A stretch of DNA of 64,000 nucleotides, from the NCBI GenBank assembly GCA_005883615.1, contig VBEC01000016.1, forward strand, positions 62,001 to 126,000. The letters are read 5' to 3'. The number at the start of each line of letters is the position of its first letter. Position 1 is the first letter of the stretch. The notes beneath the pieces are model-generated. The model made no database searches, was not told the origin of the DNA, and saw only the letters and a list, made by a program, of their open reading frames with translations. This document shows positions 47,443 through 59,052 of this stretch, piece by piece. The position numbers and the translations under genes were made by a program. The DNA comes from Chloroflexota bacterium (GTDB lineage Bacteria; Chloroflexota; Limnocylindria; Limnocylindrales; CSP1-4).

Positions 47443-47486
47443 GATCGAGCGTCTCGATGATCGAGCGTCGCATCGGCGATCGAGCG
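47443..47486. repeat. Three copies of GATCGAGCG in the rpsT-EamA gap
   Basis: GATCGAGCG lies at 47443-47451, 47459-47467 and 47478-47486, spaced 16 and 19 bases, with a further related CGATCGGG after them. They sit in the 239-base divergent gap. They could be regulator sites or a decayed tandem repeat. Confidence 0.6.
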
Positions 47487-47562
47487 GCCGCTTCGACGAT
47501 CGGGAGTCCCTGCGGCTAGGCCGGGCCGGGCGCGCCCGCTCGGTCATGCCAGACTGTTCGGC

Positions 47563-48420
47563 GTGGAGGCCATCCTGGGTGGCGCCGTGACAGCCGGCTG
47601 CTGGGCGGTCTCGACGCTCTCTTCATCCCGTAGCGCTCGTCGCATCGGCGCGCTGTCGACCCTCGCGTGGGTCATGGTCGTCGGTCTCGCGGTCTCGGTG
47701 CCCATCGTCGCCGTTGGCGGCGTCGGACAGGCCCTCACCACGGACCAGGTCGTGCTCCTCGCCATCGCCGGAATCAGCAACGTCGTGGGCCTGCTCTTCG
47801 GATACACGGCACTGCGGCTCGGCAAGGTCGCCGTCGTCGCCCCGATCATGTCCACCGAGGGAGCCCTCGGGGCGGTCATCGCGATCGCGGCCGGGGAGCC
47901 GCTAGCGGCCGCCAGCGGAGTCGTGCTGGCGCTGATTGCCCTTGGTGTCCTGCTGACAGCAACGGAGGTCCCCGAGTGGTCGCCCGCGGCACGGAACGCC
48001 GAGCCTGTCCTCGTCCCGGCCGGGCTGGCCCTCGCGGCCGCGGCCTGCTTCGGCGTGAACCTCTACGTGTCGGGCCGGATCGGGATCGAGCTGTCGGTGG
48101 CGTGGGCCGTTCTGCCGGCACGCGTCGCCGGAGCCGTCGTTGTTGCCGTCCCGTTGCTGCTCACGGGCCGCGCGACCCTGACTCGGCAGGCAGTCCCTTT
48201 CGTCGTCATTTCGGGGATCCTCGAGGTCGCGGGTATCGCGGCGTTCGCACTGGCGGCGCGCGGCGGCATCGCCGTGAGCTCGGTCGTCGCGTCGCAATTC
48301 GCGGCCATCGCGGCAGTCGTGAGCGTGCTGCTGTTCCATGAACGACTGGCCCGCCATCAGCTCGTCGGCGTGACGATCATCGCAACGGGTGTGGCCGTCC
48401 TGACGGCGATCCAGGGCTGA
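47563..48420 (+). CDS. EamA/DMT-superfamily transporter
   Basis: 285 residues from GTG 47563. It has ten predicted membrane helices in two EamA halves of about 140 residues each. The loop after helix 3-4 ([26 protein letters not shown]) and its equivalent ([33 protein letters not shown]) are the typical EamA signature with a conserved Glu before the last helices. DMT proteins export or import small metabolites; the substrate is unknown. It ends five bases before lepA and may share its transcript. Confidence 0.9.
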   Translation: MEAILGGAVTAGCWAVSTLSSSRSARRIGALSTLAWVMVVGLAVSVPIVAVGGVGQALTTDQVVLLAIAGISNVVGLLFGYTALRLGKVAVVAPIMSTEGALGAVIAIAAGEPLAAASGVVLALIALGVLLTATEVPEWSPAARNAEPVLVPAGLALAAAACFGVNLYVSGRIGIELSVAWAVLPARVAGAVVVAVPLLLTGRATLTRQAVPFVVISGILEVAGIAAFALAARGGIAVSSVVASQFAAIAAVVSVLLFHERLARHQLVGVTIIATGVAVLTAIQG

Positions 48421-48425
48421 TCGAC

Positions 48426-50237
48426 GTGATCCCCCAGGACCGCCTGCGCAACTTTTCGATCATCGCCCACATCGATCACGGCAAGTCCACGCTGGCCGAT
48501 CGCCTCCTCGAGCTGACGCACACGATCGACGCGCGCCAGATGACCAGCCAGGTGCTGGACTCGATGGACCTCGAGCGCGAAAAGGGAATCACGATCAAGG
48601 CTCGCGCCGTGCGGCTCGAGTACACGAGCAGTCGCGACGGCCTGGTCTACGGCTTGAACCTCATCGACACGCCGGGCCACGTCGACTTCAGTTACGAGGT
48701 AAGCCGAAGCCTGCAAGCGTGCGAGGGGGCGATCCTGGTGGTCGATGCCAGCCAGGGCATCGAGGCGCAGACCCTGGCCAACGTGCATCTCGCCCTACGG
48801 GAAGGGCTCACGATCGTCCCCGTGCTGAACAAGATCGACCTCCCGTCGGCCCAGCCGGAGCTCGTGCTGGAGGAGCTGGAGAACGTCCTCGCGATTCCGC
48901 GCGAGGAGGTGATCCTCGCCTCGGCCAAGGAGGGCACCGGCGTGCCCGACATCCTGGAGGCCATCGTGGCACGCATCCCGGCTCCCAGGGGGAACCCGAA
49001 GGATCGCCTCCAGGGACTGATCTTCGACTCCCACTACGATCCCTACAAGGGCGTCGTGGTCTACGTCCGCCTTGCAGCCGGGACCCTTCACGAGCACGAA
49101 GAGGTGCGGCTGATGGCCTCGGGCGCGGAGTCCGAGATCCTCGAGCTTGGCGTGTTCCGGCCCGGGCTCGTGCCTGTCCGCTCGCTCTCGGCCGGCGAGG
49201 TGGGCTACGTGGCCACCGGCCTCAAGAGCGTCCGCGACGCACAGGTCGGCGACACCATCACGAGCGCGGGCCGTCCCGCCGCCGAACCGGTGCCCGGGTA
49301 CCAGGAAGCCAAGAGCCTGGTCTTCGCCGGCCTCTATCCCCTCAGCGGCGAGGATTATCCGCTGCTCCGCGACGCCCTCGAGAAGCTGCACCTCAACGAC
49401 GCAAGCTTCACCTACAAGGCCGAAAGCTCGGTGGCACTCGGGTTCGGCTTCCGGTGCGGGTTCCTGGGGCTGCTGCACATGGAAATCGTGCAGGAGCGGC
49501 TCGAGCGCGAGTTCGGGCTGGATCTGATCGCATCGGCACCGTCGGTCGAGTACCAGGTGGTTCTGACCCACGGCCGGGGAACCGTGGCCGTCGACAATCC
49601 CTCGCGCCTGCCCGCCGCCAACGACATCGAAGAGATCCAGGAGCCCTGGGTGAAGCTCTCCGTGGTGACCCCGGCCAGCTACATCGGGCCGCTGATGGAG
49701 CTTTCGACCAATCGCCGCGGCGCGTTCCAGGACCTCGAATACCTGGATCCGCAGCGGGTCCTGATGCGCTTCCACATGCCGCTGGCTGAGCTCATCGTCG
49801 ACTACTACGACCAGCTCAAGAGCCGGACCGCCGGCTACGCGTCGATGGACTACGAAGAGGCCGGCTACCGGCCCGCAAACCTGGTCAAGGTCGACATCAT
49901 GGTCAACGGCGAACCCGTCGATGCGTTGTCGCTCATCGTCCACCGCGAGCGCGCGCAGAGCACGGGCCGGGTGCTCGTGGAGGCGCTCAGGAAGCTGATC
50001 CCGCGGCAGATGTTCGAAGTACCCATCCAGGCCGCGATCGGGTCCAACGTGATCGCCCGCGAAACCGTGCGCGCGCTCCGCAAGAACGTGCTGGCCAAGT
50101 GCTACGGTGGGGACATCACCCGGAAGCGCAAGCTCCTCGAGAAGCAGAAAGAGGGCAAGCAGCGAATGAAGCGGGTGGGCTCGGTCGAGATCCCCCAGGA
50201 AGCATTCCTGGCGATCCTGCGGATGGGCGAGGGCTGA
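48426..50237 (+). CDS. lepA: Elongation factor 4 (LepA)
   Basis: 603 residues, the standard length, with a GTG start. The GTPase motifs are [16 protein letters not shown] (P loop), [10 protein letters not shown] (switch), IDTPGHVDF and NKIDL. EF-G-like domains II, III and V follow, then the LepA-specific C-terminal domain ending [30 protein letters not shown]. It back-translocates or remodels stalled ribosomes. It heads the conserved run lepA-(CPBP)-hemW-hrcA. Confidence 0.98.
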   Translation: MIPQDRLRNFSIIAHIDHGKSTLADRLLELTHTIDARQMTSQVLDSMDLEREKGITIKARAVRLEYTSSRDGLVYGLNLIDTPGHVDFSYEVSRSLQACEGAILVVDASQGIEAQTLANVHLALREGLTIVPVLNKIDLPSAQPELVLEELENVLAIPREEVILASAKEGTGVPDILEAIVARIPAPRGNPKDRLQGLIFDSHYDPYKGVVVYVRLAAGTLHEHEEVRLMASGAESEILELGVFRPGLVPVRSLSAGEVGYVATGLKSVRDAQVGDTITSAGRPAAEPVPGYQEAKSLVFAGLYPLSGEDYPLLRDALEKLHLNDASFTYKAESSVALGFGFRCGFLGLLHMEIVQERLEREFGLDLIASAPSVEYQVVLTHGRGTVAVDNPSRLPAANDIEEIQEPWVKLSVVTPASYIGPLMELSTNRRGAFQDLEYLDPQRVLMRFHMPLAELIVDYYDQLKSRTAGYASMDYEEAGYRPANLVKVDIMVNGEPVDALSLIVHRERAQSTGRVLVEALRKLIPRQMFEVPIQAAIGSNVIARETVRALRKNVLAKCYGGDITRKRKLLEKQKEGKQRMKRVGSVEIPQEAFLAILRMGEG

Positions 50238-50244
50238 CGGCCCG

Positions 50245-51015
50245 ATGGAGCTCACGACGACGCTGCGCGTCCTCGTCACTCTCGGCATCGTCCTGATTCT
50301 CGTGATGCTGCGCGTGGATGCCGAGCGCTTCGGCGCGGCCGAATACGACGAGGCGCGCAGGGACGGGCACTGGCCGTCGCTCGGGCGGCGCCTCGCGTGG
50401 TACGCGCTCGGATTCGGACTCGTCATCGCCGCGGCATTCGTCTACCCGCGGGAGGCCACCCACGACCTGTATCTGGGGCTCGGCGACCGGGCCGGCTCGC
50501 TCATCGGCGGGCTCCTCTTCGCAGGGATCGGCACCGCCCAGGCTGTGGGTTTCGCCGTGTACCGCTATCACCACGTTCGCCTGCCGGACCCCCGCGCCTA
50601 TCCCGGGGCGCTGCTCAACGCCGTTGCCACGTCGTTCATCGACGAGGCCGCGTTCCGCGGCATCCTGCTGGCCTTCCTGGTCGGGGCCGGCCTGCCGCCC
50701 CTCGTGGCCATCACGGGACAGGCTCTCGCCTACGCGCTGGCAACTCGCCTGGGCGCCCCTGGCCGCGATCGCTACATGCTGGGGCTGGTCCTGTTCGTTG
50801 GCTTCGCCAGCGGTCTCCTGACCGTTACCGTCGGGGGGATTGGCGGGGCGTTCCTGGGCCACGCCGTGACGCGTTGCGCGGTCTTCCTGGCGACCGGCCA
50901 CGCCGGCCAGGTGGCGCCGCGAGGGCGCGAGAAGGAGGACATCGAGCGCAAACGACGAACGCCCGAGGGCTGGAATGCGGTGGGAGCCAGGGATTCGAAC
51001 AGCGGAGATCGCTGA
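50245..51015 (+). CDS. CPBP (Abi/CAAX-protease-like) membrane protein
   Basis: 256 residues with about seven membrane helices. TSFIDEAAFRGILLAFLVG matches motif 1 of CPBP intramembrane proteases (EExxxR), with Asp in place of the first Glu (DEAAFR). A later histidine in GGIGGAFLGHAVTR fits motif 3 only loosely. CPBP members include Rce1-like proteases and many with no known activity. The C-terminus is a polar tail. It sits between lepA and hemW in what is otherwise a conserved pair. Confidence 0.72.
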   Translation: MELTTTLRVLVTLGIVLILVMLRVDAERFGAAEYDEARRDGHWPSLGRRLAWYALGFGLVIAAAFVYPREATHDLYLGLGDRAGSLIGGLLFAGIGTAQAVGFAVYRYHHVRLPDPRAYPGALLNAVATSFIDEAAFRGILLAFLVGAGLPPLVAITGQALAYALATRLGAPGRDRYMLGLVLFVGFASGLLTVTVGGIGGAFLGHAVTRCAVFLATGHAGQVAPRGREKEDIERKRRTPEGWNAVGARDSNSGDR

Positions 51016-51042
51016 AGCAGCCACCCGGGCTGCCCCTGGCCC

Positions 51043-52314
51043 ATGACCGAACGGGAGCCGGCCGAACTCGCGACCGGCCTGGAGGCCGCCTCCGGGCCCG
51101 CGCCGAGGAGCCTCTACGTCCACGTTCCATTCTGTGTGTCGCTGTGTCCGTACTGCGACTTCGTCGTGTACACGGGTCGTTCGACCCGCGGGCCGCGCAG
51201 CCGGATCGACGCATTTGTCGGCGCGCTCAGCCAGGAGCTGGAGCTGCGCGCGGACATCGTTGATGCCCGGTTCGGCGCACTTGGCAGCGTCGCCCGACGT
51301 CCGCTCGATACGCTCTATTTCGGCGGTGGGACGCCGTCTCTTCTGCCTCCGGCTTCGATCGCCGCCCTGGTGCAGGTGGTGCGCGAACGCTTCGGTCTTG
51401 CGACGGAGGCTGAGGTGACGCTCGAGGCGAACCCCGGGCCGGACGACCGAGGCGATGCCACGGGCTTTGCCGATGCCGGCGTGACGCGCCTCTCTCTGGG
51501 CGCGCAGAGTTTTCAGGACGAGGAATTGCGGACACTCGGTCGTCGACACCGCGGGGCCCACGTGGCCGATGCCGTCCTGGCTGCGCGCTCCGCCAGGATT
51601 GCCTCGATCAACATCGACCTTCTCTACGACGTTCCCGGCCAGACGCTGGCGAGCTGGACGGACAGCCTCGAGCGGGCCCTGGCCTTGGCACCGGACCACG
51701 TCTCGCTGTACGCGCTGACACTCGACGATCCCGACGCCGAAGGACTGACAGGGGAGTTGGGTGACCATCTTCCGACGCGGTCTGGCGCGAGGCGCTGGCG
51801 GGCCGCCTCTCGCCGACGCCAGGACGACGAACGCGCCACGGCCATGTACCACCACGCGACGGCTCTCCTTGCCGGCGAGGGCTGGCGTGCGTACGAGATC
51901 AGTAACTGGGCGCGGCGTGGCCACGAGAGCCGCCACAACCTGGCCTACTGGTGGCGGCAGCCATATGAAGCCGTGGGACCCGGTGCGCACGCCTTCGACG
52001 GCACCCGAAGGCGCTGGAACGCGGCCCGCCTCGAGGGCTACCTCGCCGCCCTGCAGCCGCCCGATGGTTCGAAGCCGATACTCCCGCCGGGCTCCTCGGA
52101 GACGGTTGATGCATCGACCGCTGCCGCCGAGAGCATGATCCTCGGGCTGCGCCTCGACACCGGCGTGCCTGCGGAGCTCATGGCGGAGCCAGCCCTCACC
52201 GACGCCTTTGCCTGGGCGAAGTCGCTTGGCTTTCTGCTCGTCGATGGCAGCAGGGTCCGCCTTACCACCCGCGGCCGCCTGTTCTCGAACGAGCTGTTCG
52301 CCCGCCTGATTTGA
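51043..52314 (+). CDS. hemW: HemW-type radical SAM heme chaperone
   Basis: 423 residues. The radical SAM cluster motif is CVSLCPYCDF (CxxxCxYC) at about 32-39, within YVHVPFCVSLCPYCDF, which is typical of HemW/HemN. LYFGGGTPSLL binds SAM, and SINIDLLYDVPGQTLASW is the HemW strand. The C-terminal HemW domain has HNLAYWWRQPYEAVGPGAHAFDG. HemW carries heme to membrane respiratory proteins, and the old name 'coproporphyrinogen oxidase' is misleading. A basic insert (RSGARRWRAASRRRQDD) lengthens one loop. Confidence 0.94.
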   Translation: MTEREPAELATGLEAASGPAPRSLYVHVPFCVSLCPYCDFVVYTGRSTRGPRSRIDAFVGALSQELELRADIVDARFGALGSVARRPLDTLYFGGGTPSLLPPASIAALVQVVRERFGLATEAEVTLEANPGPDDRGDATGFADAGVTRLSLGAQSFQDEELRTLGRRHRGAHVADAVLAARSARIASINIDLLYDVPGQTLASWTDSLERALALAPDHVSLYALTLDDPDAEGLTGELGDHLPTRSGARRWRAASRRRQDDERATAMYHHATALLAGEGWRAYEISNWARRGHESRHNLAYWWRQPYEAVGPGAHAFDGTRRRWNAARLEGYLAALQPPDGSKPILPPGSSETVDASTAAAESMILGLRLDTGVPAELMAEPALTDAFAWAKSLGFLLVDGSRVRLTTRGRLFSNELFARLI

Positions 52315-52352
52315 CCGGGGAAAACGGGGAATGGGGCCGCCCCGCGGCTGCG

Positions 52353-52382
52353 TTGACACTCGTAGGACGCGACTGCTACCAT
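52353..52382 (+). promoter_or_regulatory. Sigma-70-type promoter of the heat-shock operon
   Basis: TTGACA (52353-52358), an 18-base spacer and TACCAT (52377-52382) form a good vegetative promoter. The expected start near 52389 lies just before the CIRCE element, the usual arrangement for HrcA-repressed operons. Confidence 0.75.
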
Positions 52383-52395
52383 GCCCTCGAACGAA

Positions 52396-52422
52396 TTAGC
52401 ACTCTACCCGTGAGAGTGCTAA
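52396..52422. promoter_or_regulatory. CIRCE element (HrcA operator)
   Basis: TTAGCACTC, nine bases (TACCCGTGA), then GAGTGCTAA: a perfect match to the CIRCE consensus. It sits between the promoter and hrcA, so HrcA represses its own operon and releases it on heat or unfolded-protein stress with GroEL. Confidence 0.98.
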
Positions 52423-52496
52423 CCGGCTGAGCAATCAACTCAGAAGGTCTTACTCAGAACTCAGAACGGCTCTCCCAGCTGGAAGAAGGCCCCACC

Positions 52497-53558
52497 TTGG
52501 CGCGTCGAATCCGCCCCGCGGGCCCGCTGGACTCCCGAGCGCAGGCGATCCTCCGGGCCGTCATCGAGGAATACGTCACCACCGCCGTGCCGGTCGGCTC
52601 GCAGGCGCTTGTTGCCCGTTACGCGCTGTCCGTCAGCAGCGCCACGGTGCGCGGGATCCTCGCTGACCTCGAGGCGGCCGGCTTGCTGACCCATCCCCAC
52701 ACGTCGGCCGGCCGTATTCCCACCGACGACGGCTACCGCTTCTATGTCGAGTCGATCGTCGAGGCGACCCCGCTCCCGCACGTCGAGCAGCTGATGATCC
52801 GCCATCAGTTCGGCCAGGTCGAGTTCGCCAACGAACACTGGTTCCGCCTGGCGGCGACGACCCTTGCATCGGTGACCGGGTCGGCGGGTCTCGCGACTCC
52901 TGCCAAGCCCCGTTCGGCCCGCATCCGACGGATCGACCTGGTCGCCATCCAGGAGCGGCTCGCCAGCCTCGTGCTGGTCCTCCGCGAGGGGACCATCAAG
53001 CAGGCCCTCCTGACCCTCGACGCGCCAACCGACCAGGAATCCTTGAGCGCCGTGGCGCGCCGGCTCAACGAAGCCTTCCTCGACCGAACGGCGAACGAGA
53101 TCGACGCCCGCGTGGAGCGCTTCGACCCGGACGATCCCGCGAACGTGCTCGTCCGCAAGATCGCCCAGCGGATCGGGCGAACGATGCGCGAATTCGACGA
53201 CGCGATGATCGCCGAACTGTTCAGCGACGGGCTCCTCAACGTCATGTCCGCGCCAGAATTCGCGCAGAGCGAGAAGCTGCGGCGCGTGTTCTCTGCGCTC
53301 GAGGATCGAGCCTATCTGGGCCGCCTGTTGGGCAGCGTTGCCGGTGGAGGCCGCGTGCAGGTCTTCATCGGTCACGAGAACCCGCCCGAGGACATGCGCG
53401 AGGTTTCGCTCGTCCTGGCCCCGTATGGACAAGCGGGTCGAGCCCTGGGCGTCGTGGGCGTCCTCGGCCCTACCCGCATGGCTTACCCGCACGCGATCGG
53501 CACGGTCCGGTTCGTGTCGGGACTGATGAATGAGCTGGTGGATCACCTTTATGCCTGA
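52497..53558 (+). CDS. hrcA: Heat-inducible transcription repressor HrcA
   Basis: 353 residues from TTG 52497, after GAAGAAGG. The N-terminal winged helix (about 12-75) has LDSRAQAILRAVIEEYVTTA, VPVGSQALVARYALSVSSAT and VRGILADLEAAGLLTHPHTSAGRIPTDDGYR, the family's best-conserved stretch. The GAF-like dimerisation domain ends VFIGHENPPEDMREVSLVLA. It is the repressor of the CIRCE site directly upstream. The next gene (grpE) overlaps its end. Confidence 0.97.
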   Translation: MARRIRPAGPLDSRAQAILRAVIEEYVTTAVPVGSQALVARYALSVSSATVRGILADLEAAGLLTHPHTSAGRIPTDDGYRFYVESIVEATPLPHVEQLMIRHQFGQVEFANEHWFRLAATTLASVTGSAGLATPAKPRSARIRRIDLVAIQERLASLVLVLREGTIKQALLTLDAPTDQESLSAVARRLNEAFLDRTANEIDARVERFDPDDPANVLVRKIAQRIGRTMREFDDAMIAELFSDGLLNVMSAPEFAQSEKLRRVFSALEDRAYLGRLLGSVAGGGRVQVFIGHENPPEDMREVSLVLAPYGQAGRALGVVGVLGPTRMAYPHAIGTVRFVSGLMNELVDHLYA

Positions 53559-54207
53559 GATGGACGGCCAATCTCGCGACCGGCACGGTCGCTCGGCCAG
53601 TCGACACGACGCGACCGAAAAAAGCCAGCGAACCCGCGCCCAGGAGCGCGCTGACGAGATCGACATCTCGCCGACGCACCTGCTCGCTGAGATCGAAGGG
53701 CTCAACGCCGAGCTCGCCGCGGCCAGGAAGCAGTCGGACGAGTATCTGGCCGGTCTCCAGCGGGAACGCGCGGAGTTCACGAACTTCCGGCGGCGTACCA
53801 CCGAGGAGCGGGAGCAGTGGCTCGGCCTGGCCAGCGAATCGCTGATCCGCAAGATGCTGGCCATCGCCGACGACTTCGATCGGGCGATCGAGGCCATGCC
53901 GGCGGAGCTGGCCGAGAACCCGTGGGCACAGGGTGTTGCCGCGATCGACCGCAAGCTCCGTCAGCTGCTCGAGAGCGAAGGCGTCAGCCCGCTCGAAACG
54001 GTCGGCAAGGCCTTCGATCCCCGGGAGCACGAGGCGATCAGCAGCGTGCCGGGGACTGGCCGGCCGCAGGGCGAGGTCGTCGCGGAGGTCCAGCGCGGCT
54101 ACAGACTGCGCGATCGCGTCCTTCGGCCGGCTCTCGTAGCCGTGGCTTCAGACGGCGACGGGCGTGGCGAGTCGGCACCTGCAGACGACGACTCAAGGGA
54201 CAACTAA
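53551..54207 (+). CDS. grpE: GrpE nucleotide-exchange factor
   Basis: About 218 residues from ATG 53551, which overlaps the hrcA stop; ATG 53530 and ATG 53560 are alternatives. After a polar N-terminus, a long coiled coil (about 50-105, AEIEGLNAELAAARKQSDEY) leads to FTNFRRRTTEEREQW, the GrpE signature. The beta wing has REHEAISSVPGTGRPQGEVV and GYRLRDRVLRPALVAVA. It opens the DnaK nucleotide site and acts as a thermosensor. dnaK follows 42 bases later. Confidence 0.95.
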   Translation: MPEMDGQSRDRHGRSASRHDATEKSQRTRAQERADEIDISPTHLLAEIEGLNAELAAARKQSDEYLAGLQRERAEFTNFRRRTTEEREQWLGLASESLIRKMLAIADDFDRAIEAMPAELAENPWAQGVAAIDRKLRQLLESEGVSPLETVGKAFDPREHEAISSVPGTGRPQGEVVAEVQRGYRLRDRVLRPALVAVASDGDGRGESAPADDDSRDN

Positions 54208-54249
54208 CTCAACCAACACCGAATCAGCGACCAGGAGCAAGGAACACAA

Positions 54250-56223
<1,974 letters not shown>

Positions 56224-56250
56224 CGCCGCCTCCGCTCGCTCATCACAGAC

Positions 56251-56283
56251 GAGAAGCCGCGGGCGATCCGCCCGCGGCTTCTC
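56251..56283 (+). terminator. Hairpin terminator after dnaK
   Basis: GAGAAGCCGCGGGCG (56251-56265) pairs perfectly with 56269-56283 around a three-base loop, a 15-bp stem 28 bases after the dnaK stop. The T run after it is short, but stem strength and position fit a terminator that closes hrcA-grpE-dnaK. Confidence 0.82.
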
Positions 56284-56428
56284 CATGTCCTCGGCCTCTT
56301 GGTTCGGGTATCCGCCCGCCCGGGAGCCGCGTACTACCCCGCTGAGCGTCATGGCGGGCGCCAGAGGGCCAATTCCCGCGAGACGAGCGCGAGGCACTCT
56401 CCTCGCCCATCGCCCCCGATTTCGAGCC

Positions 56429-57161
56429 TCAACGTGAGCACGGAAGAGTCCTTCGCGTTCGTTTCGGAGCCCATTTTCGGTGCCCGGTGCGCGCCTGGAG
56501 GGAATTTGGTACCAACAGGACCCCAGCCAGCGTTCCTAAAGGGCGCCGAAGCCATTCTGAGACGCCTGGTCCGCGCTTCGGAAGGACAGTCGCGAAGATC
56601 GCCTGATGCTCCGCGAGCCTGCGGCGTGTGGTCGTCGTTTTCTCGATCACAAGGTCTCGAGAGGCCGGCAGTTGTGGCCAGCCCCGCTGTCGGGCGACGA
56701 CGGGAGCAAGTCGTGCTTTCCGGTCGAGCGCCATCAATGTGCCCTGCAGGTCGGGGATGACCGACTTCACCTCGACGACGAGCAGGGCACCGGCCTCCCT
56801 GTGCCACGCCAGAACGTCGATTGAGCCGCGCTCGCCATAGATTCGAGAACGAAGCTTCGACCACCACTTGCCATCCGTAACGGCGGAGACGACGGACCAC
56901 GAGATCGACCAGCGCTGCGTGTCGCCTATCGAGCAGGCGCTCGAGACCTTCGCCGCGCCAGAGCACCCTGAGGTCCAGGCGCGCACCCAGTGCCTGTGTG
57001 ACAGTGTCTACCGTCATGATCGAGATCCCTCGCAGCTCGCCACGCTCAATCCGCGAGACCACGCTTCGCGACATTGCTGCCCGATCAGCGACGTCCTGCT
57101 GGCGCCAGCCGCGGCGCCGACGAAGGGCCTGCGGGCTTCGGCCGAAGCGGATCGGATCCAT
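56429..57161 (-). pseudogene. XRE-HTH protein with nuclease-like domain, broken by a frameshift
   Basis: From ATG 57161, one frame encodes an XRE helix-turn-helix (FGRSPQALRRRRGWRQQDVA, then SRSVVSRIERGELRGIS) and continues to WQVVVEASFSN. There the family-like sequence moves to the next frame: YGERGSIDVLAWHREAGALL, then VVEVKSVIPDLQGTLMALDR, which looks like a restriction-endonuclease-fold core (D...EVK). The change needs the skipping of one base near 56835-56845 (AAT-C-TAT). Intact proteins with both halves fused occur in Actinobacteria as I recall. It is either a real disruption, a +1 frameshift or an assembly error. Confidence 0.75.
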
Positions 57162-57308
57162 CGGGCCAAAAGGATGACCGCGTGACCTCATCACTGACTT
57201 ACTTCGAGGGCCGGTCCCCCGTCGCGACTCAATTCCTGTCACCCGGTGGCGGCATCGGCTCCCAGAGTGACATCCATGACGGCGGACCCGCGGTACCATC
57301 GCGGACCC

Positions 57309-58265
57309 ATGGCCCAAGCCCAATCGCCCGAATCCTCGCTGATCCATGCCCGCGGGCTGACCAAGCGCTTCGGCGACTTCACCGCCGTGGACGCCATCGA
57401 TTTCGATGTCGCACCAGGGGAGGCGTTTGGCTTCCTCGGCCCCAACGGGGCCGGCAAGACCTCGACCATGCGCATGATCGGCTGCGTCTCGCCCAAGACA
57501 GAGGGCACGCTCACGGTGCTAGGCATGGAGCCCGCGACGTACGGCCCTCTGATCCGCGCTCGCATCGGAGTGGTGCCCCAGGAGGACACGCTCGACCAGG
57601 AGATGACGGTCCGCGACAACCTCGTTATCTATGGCCGCTACTTCAACCTGCCGCGCGCCGAGGCGCGGCGACGGGCCGACCAGCTGCTGGATTTCGTGCA
57701 GCTGACGGAACGTGCCGAGTCGTCGGTCGAGCCCCTGTCCGGCGGCATGAAGCGTCGCCTGACCATCGCCCGCTCGCTGATCAACGAGCCAAGCCTCTTG
57801 CTGCTCGACGAGCCAACGACGGGTCTCGATCCCCAGGCGCGCCACCTGCTGTGGGACCGCCTCTACCGGCTGAAGCAGCGCGGCACGACGCTCGTCCTCA
57901 CGACGCACTACATGGACGAGGCCGAGCAACTGTGCGATCGCCTGGTTGTGATGGACAAGGCGCGGATCGTGGCGGGCGGTTCGCCACGGGAGCTGATCGA
58001 CCAGTACTCCTCCCGAGAGGTGCTCGAACTCCGCTTTGCGTCGGACATCGTCGAGTCGCTGGACGGGCAGCTCGAGCAGCTTCTCGACGGGCGCGCCGAA
58101 CGCGTGGAGCGCCTGCCAGACAGGGTGCTCGTCTACGCGGCGGATGGAGAGGCCGCTGCCGTCGCGGTCCACGCTGCAGGACTCAGACCGGAGAGCAGCC
58201 TCGTGCGACGGAGCACGCTGGAGGACGTCTTTCTACGGCTCACCGGTCGCAGCCTGATCGAGTAG
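57309..58265 (+). CDS. ABC transporter ATPase (NodI/DrrA-like)
   Basis: About 318 residues from ATG 57309 (MAQAQSPE); ATG 57276 is possible. Walker A is FGFLGPNGAGKTSTMRM, then VVPQEDTLDQEMTVRDNL, signature PLSGGMKRRL, Walker B LLLLDEPTTGLDPQAR, and switch His in LTTHYMDEAEQL. The C-terminal domain (about 215-318) resembles the NodI/DrrA type. Two permease genes follow in the same direction, so it likely energises one or both. Together the three form an exporter between dnaK and dnaJ. Confidence 0.93.
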   Translation: MAQAQSPESSLIHARGLTKRFGDFTAVDAIDFDVAPGEAFGFLGPNGAGKTSTMRMIGCVSPKTEGTLTVLGMEPATYGPLIRARIGVVPQEDTLDQEMTVRDNLVIYGRYFNLPRAEARRRADQLLDFVQLTERAESSVEPLSGGMKRRLTIARSLINEPSLLLLDEPTTGLDPQARHLLWDRLYRLKQRGTTLVLTTHYMDEAEQLCDRLVVMDKARIVAGGSPRELIDQYSSREVLELRFASDIVESLDGQLEQLLDGRAERVERLPDRVLVYAADGEAAAVAVHAAGLRPESSLVRRSTLEDVFLRLTGRSLIE

Positions 58266-58278
58266 CCAGCCTGACCGA

Positions 58279-59052
58279 ATGACCGCGCCCGCCGTCCATG
58301 TCTTCGAGCACCGGCTGGTCTCTTACCGCCGCACGTTCCGTGGCTCGCTGTTCAGCTCGTTCCTGCAACCGGCGCTGTTCCTGACGGCGATGGGCGTCGG
58401 TCTGGGCGCTCTCGTGAATAGACCGGGAAATGCGGCGCTCGGCGGGGTGTCCTACCTCGTCTTCCTGGCGCCCGGCCTGCTGGCCGGTACCGCGATGCAG
58501 ACGGCCGCCTTCGAGTCGACCTTCCCGGTAATGGCGGCCATCCGCTGGGTCCGCAGCTATGTGGCGATGCTCGCGACGCCGATCGGCGTGAACGACATCG
58601 TCATCGGCCAGCTGGCCTGGATCGCGGTTCGCCTGACGATGGTCGCCACGATCTTCGTCGCGATCATGACCCTGTTCGGCGCGACGCACTCGCCGGCGAT
58701 CCTGCTTGCAATCCCGGTTGCGGTCCTGACTGGGATGGCCTTCTCCGCGCCGATCGCCGCCTTCAGCGCGACCCAGGAAAATGCGGAGGGCTTCAACATG
58801 CTCTTCCGCTTCGTCATCAACCCGCTGTTCCTGTTCTCGGGGACCTTCTTTCCCGTCGGTCAGCTTCCGGCGCTCCTCCAGCCGATCGCCTACGTGACAC
58901 CGCTCTACCACGGGGTTGCGCTCGCTCGCCAGCTGTCACTCGGAACGGGAACCGTCTCCGAGGCGATCCTTCACGGCGGCGTCCTGGTCGCCTTCGTCGT
59001 GGTCGGCGTTGTCGCGTGCCTCATCACATTCCGGCAGAGACTCGTCAAGTGA
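58279..59052 (+). CDS. ABC-2 permease (NodJ-like) A
   Basis: 257 residues with six membrane helices. SSFLQPALFLTAMGVGLGAL opens it, and NPLFLFSGTFFPVGQLPALL, PIAYVTPLYHGVALARQLSL is the NodJ/DrrB C-terminal signature (FSGTFFP ... P.YH). Its stop overlaps the GTG of the next permease by four bases (GTGA). With the second permease it would form a heterodimeric channel served by the upstream ATPase. Substrate unknown. Confidence 0.9.
   Translation: MTAPAVHVFEHRLVSYRRTFRGSLFSSFLQPALFLTAMGVGLGALVNRPGNAALGGVSYLVFLAPGLLAGTAMQTAAFESTFPVMAAIRWVRSYVAMLATPIGVNDIVIGQLAWIAVRLTMVATIFVAIMTLFGATHSPAILLAIPVAVLTGMAFSAPIAAFSATQENAEGFNMLFRFVINPLFLFSGTFFPVGQLPALLQPIAYVTPLYHGVALARQLSLGTGTVSEAILHGGVLVAFVVVGVVACLITFRQRLVK

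Noticed and set aside
50985-51015. GGATTCGAAC motif resembling a tRNA T loop between the CPBP gene and hemW
   Set aside because: No T stem, anticodon arm or acceptor pairing is present around it.
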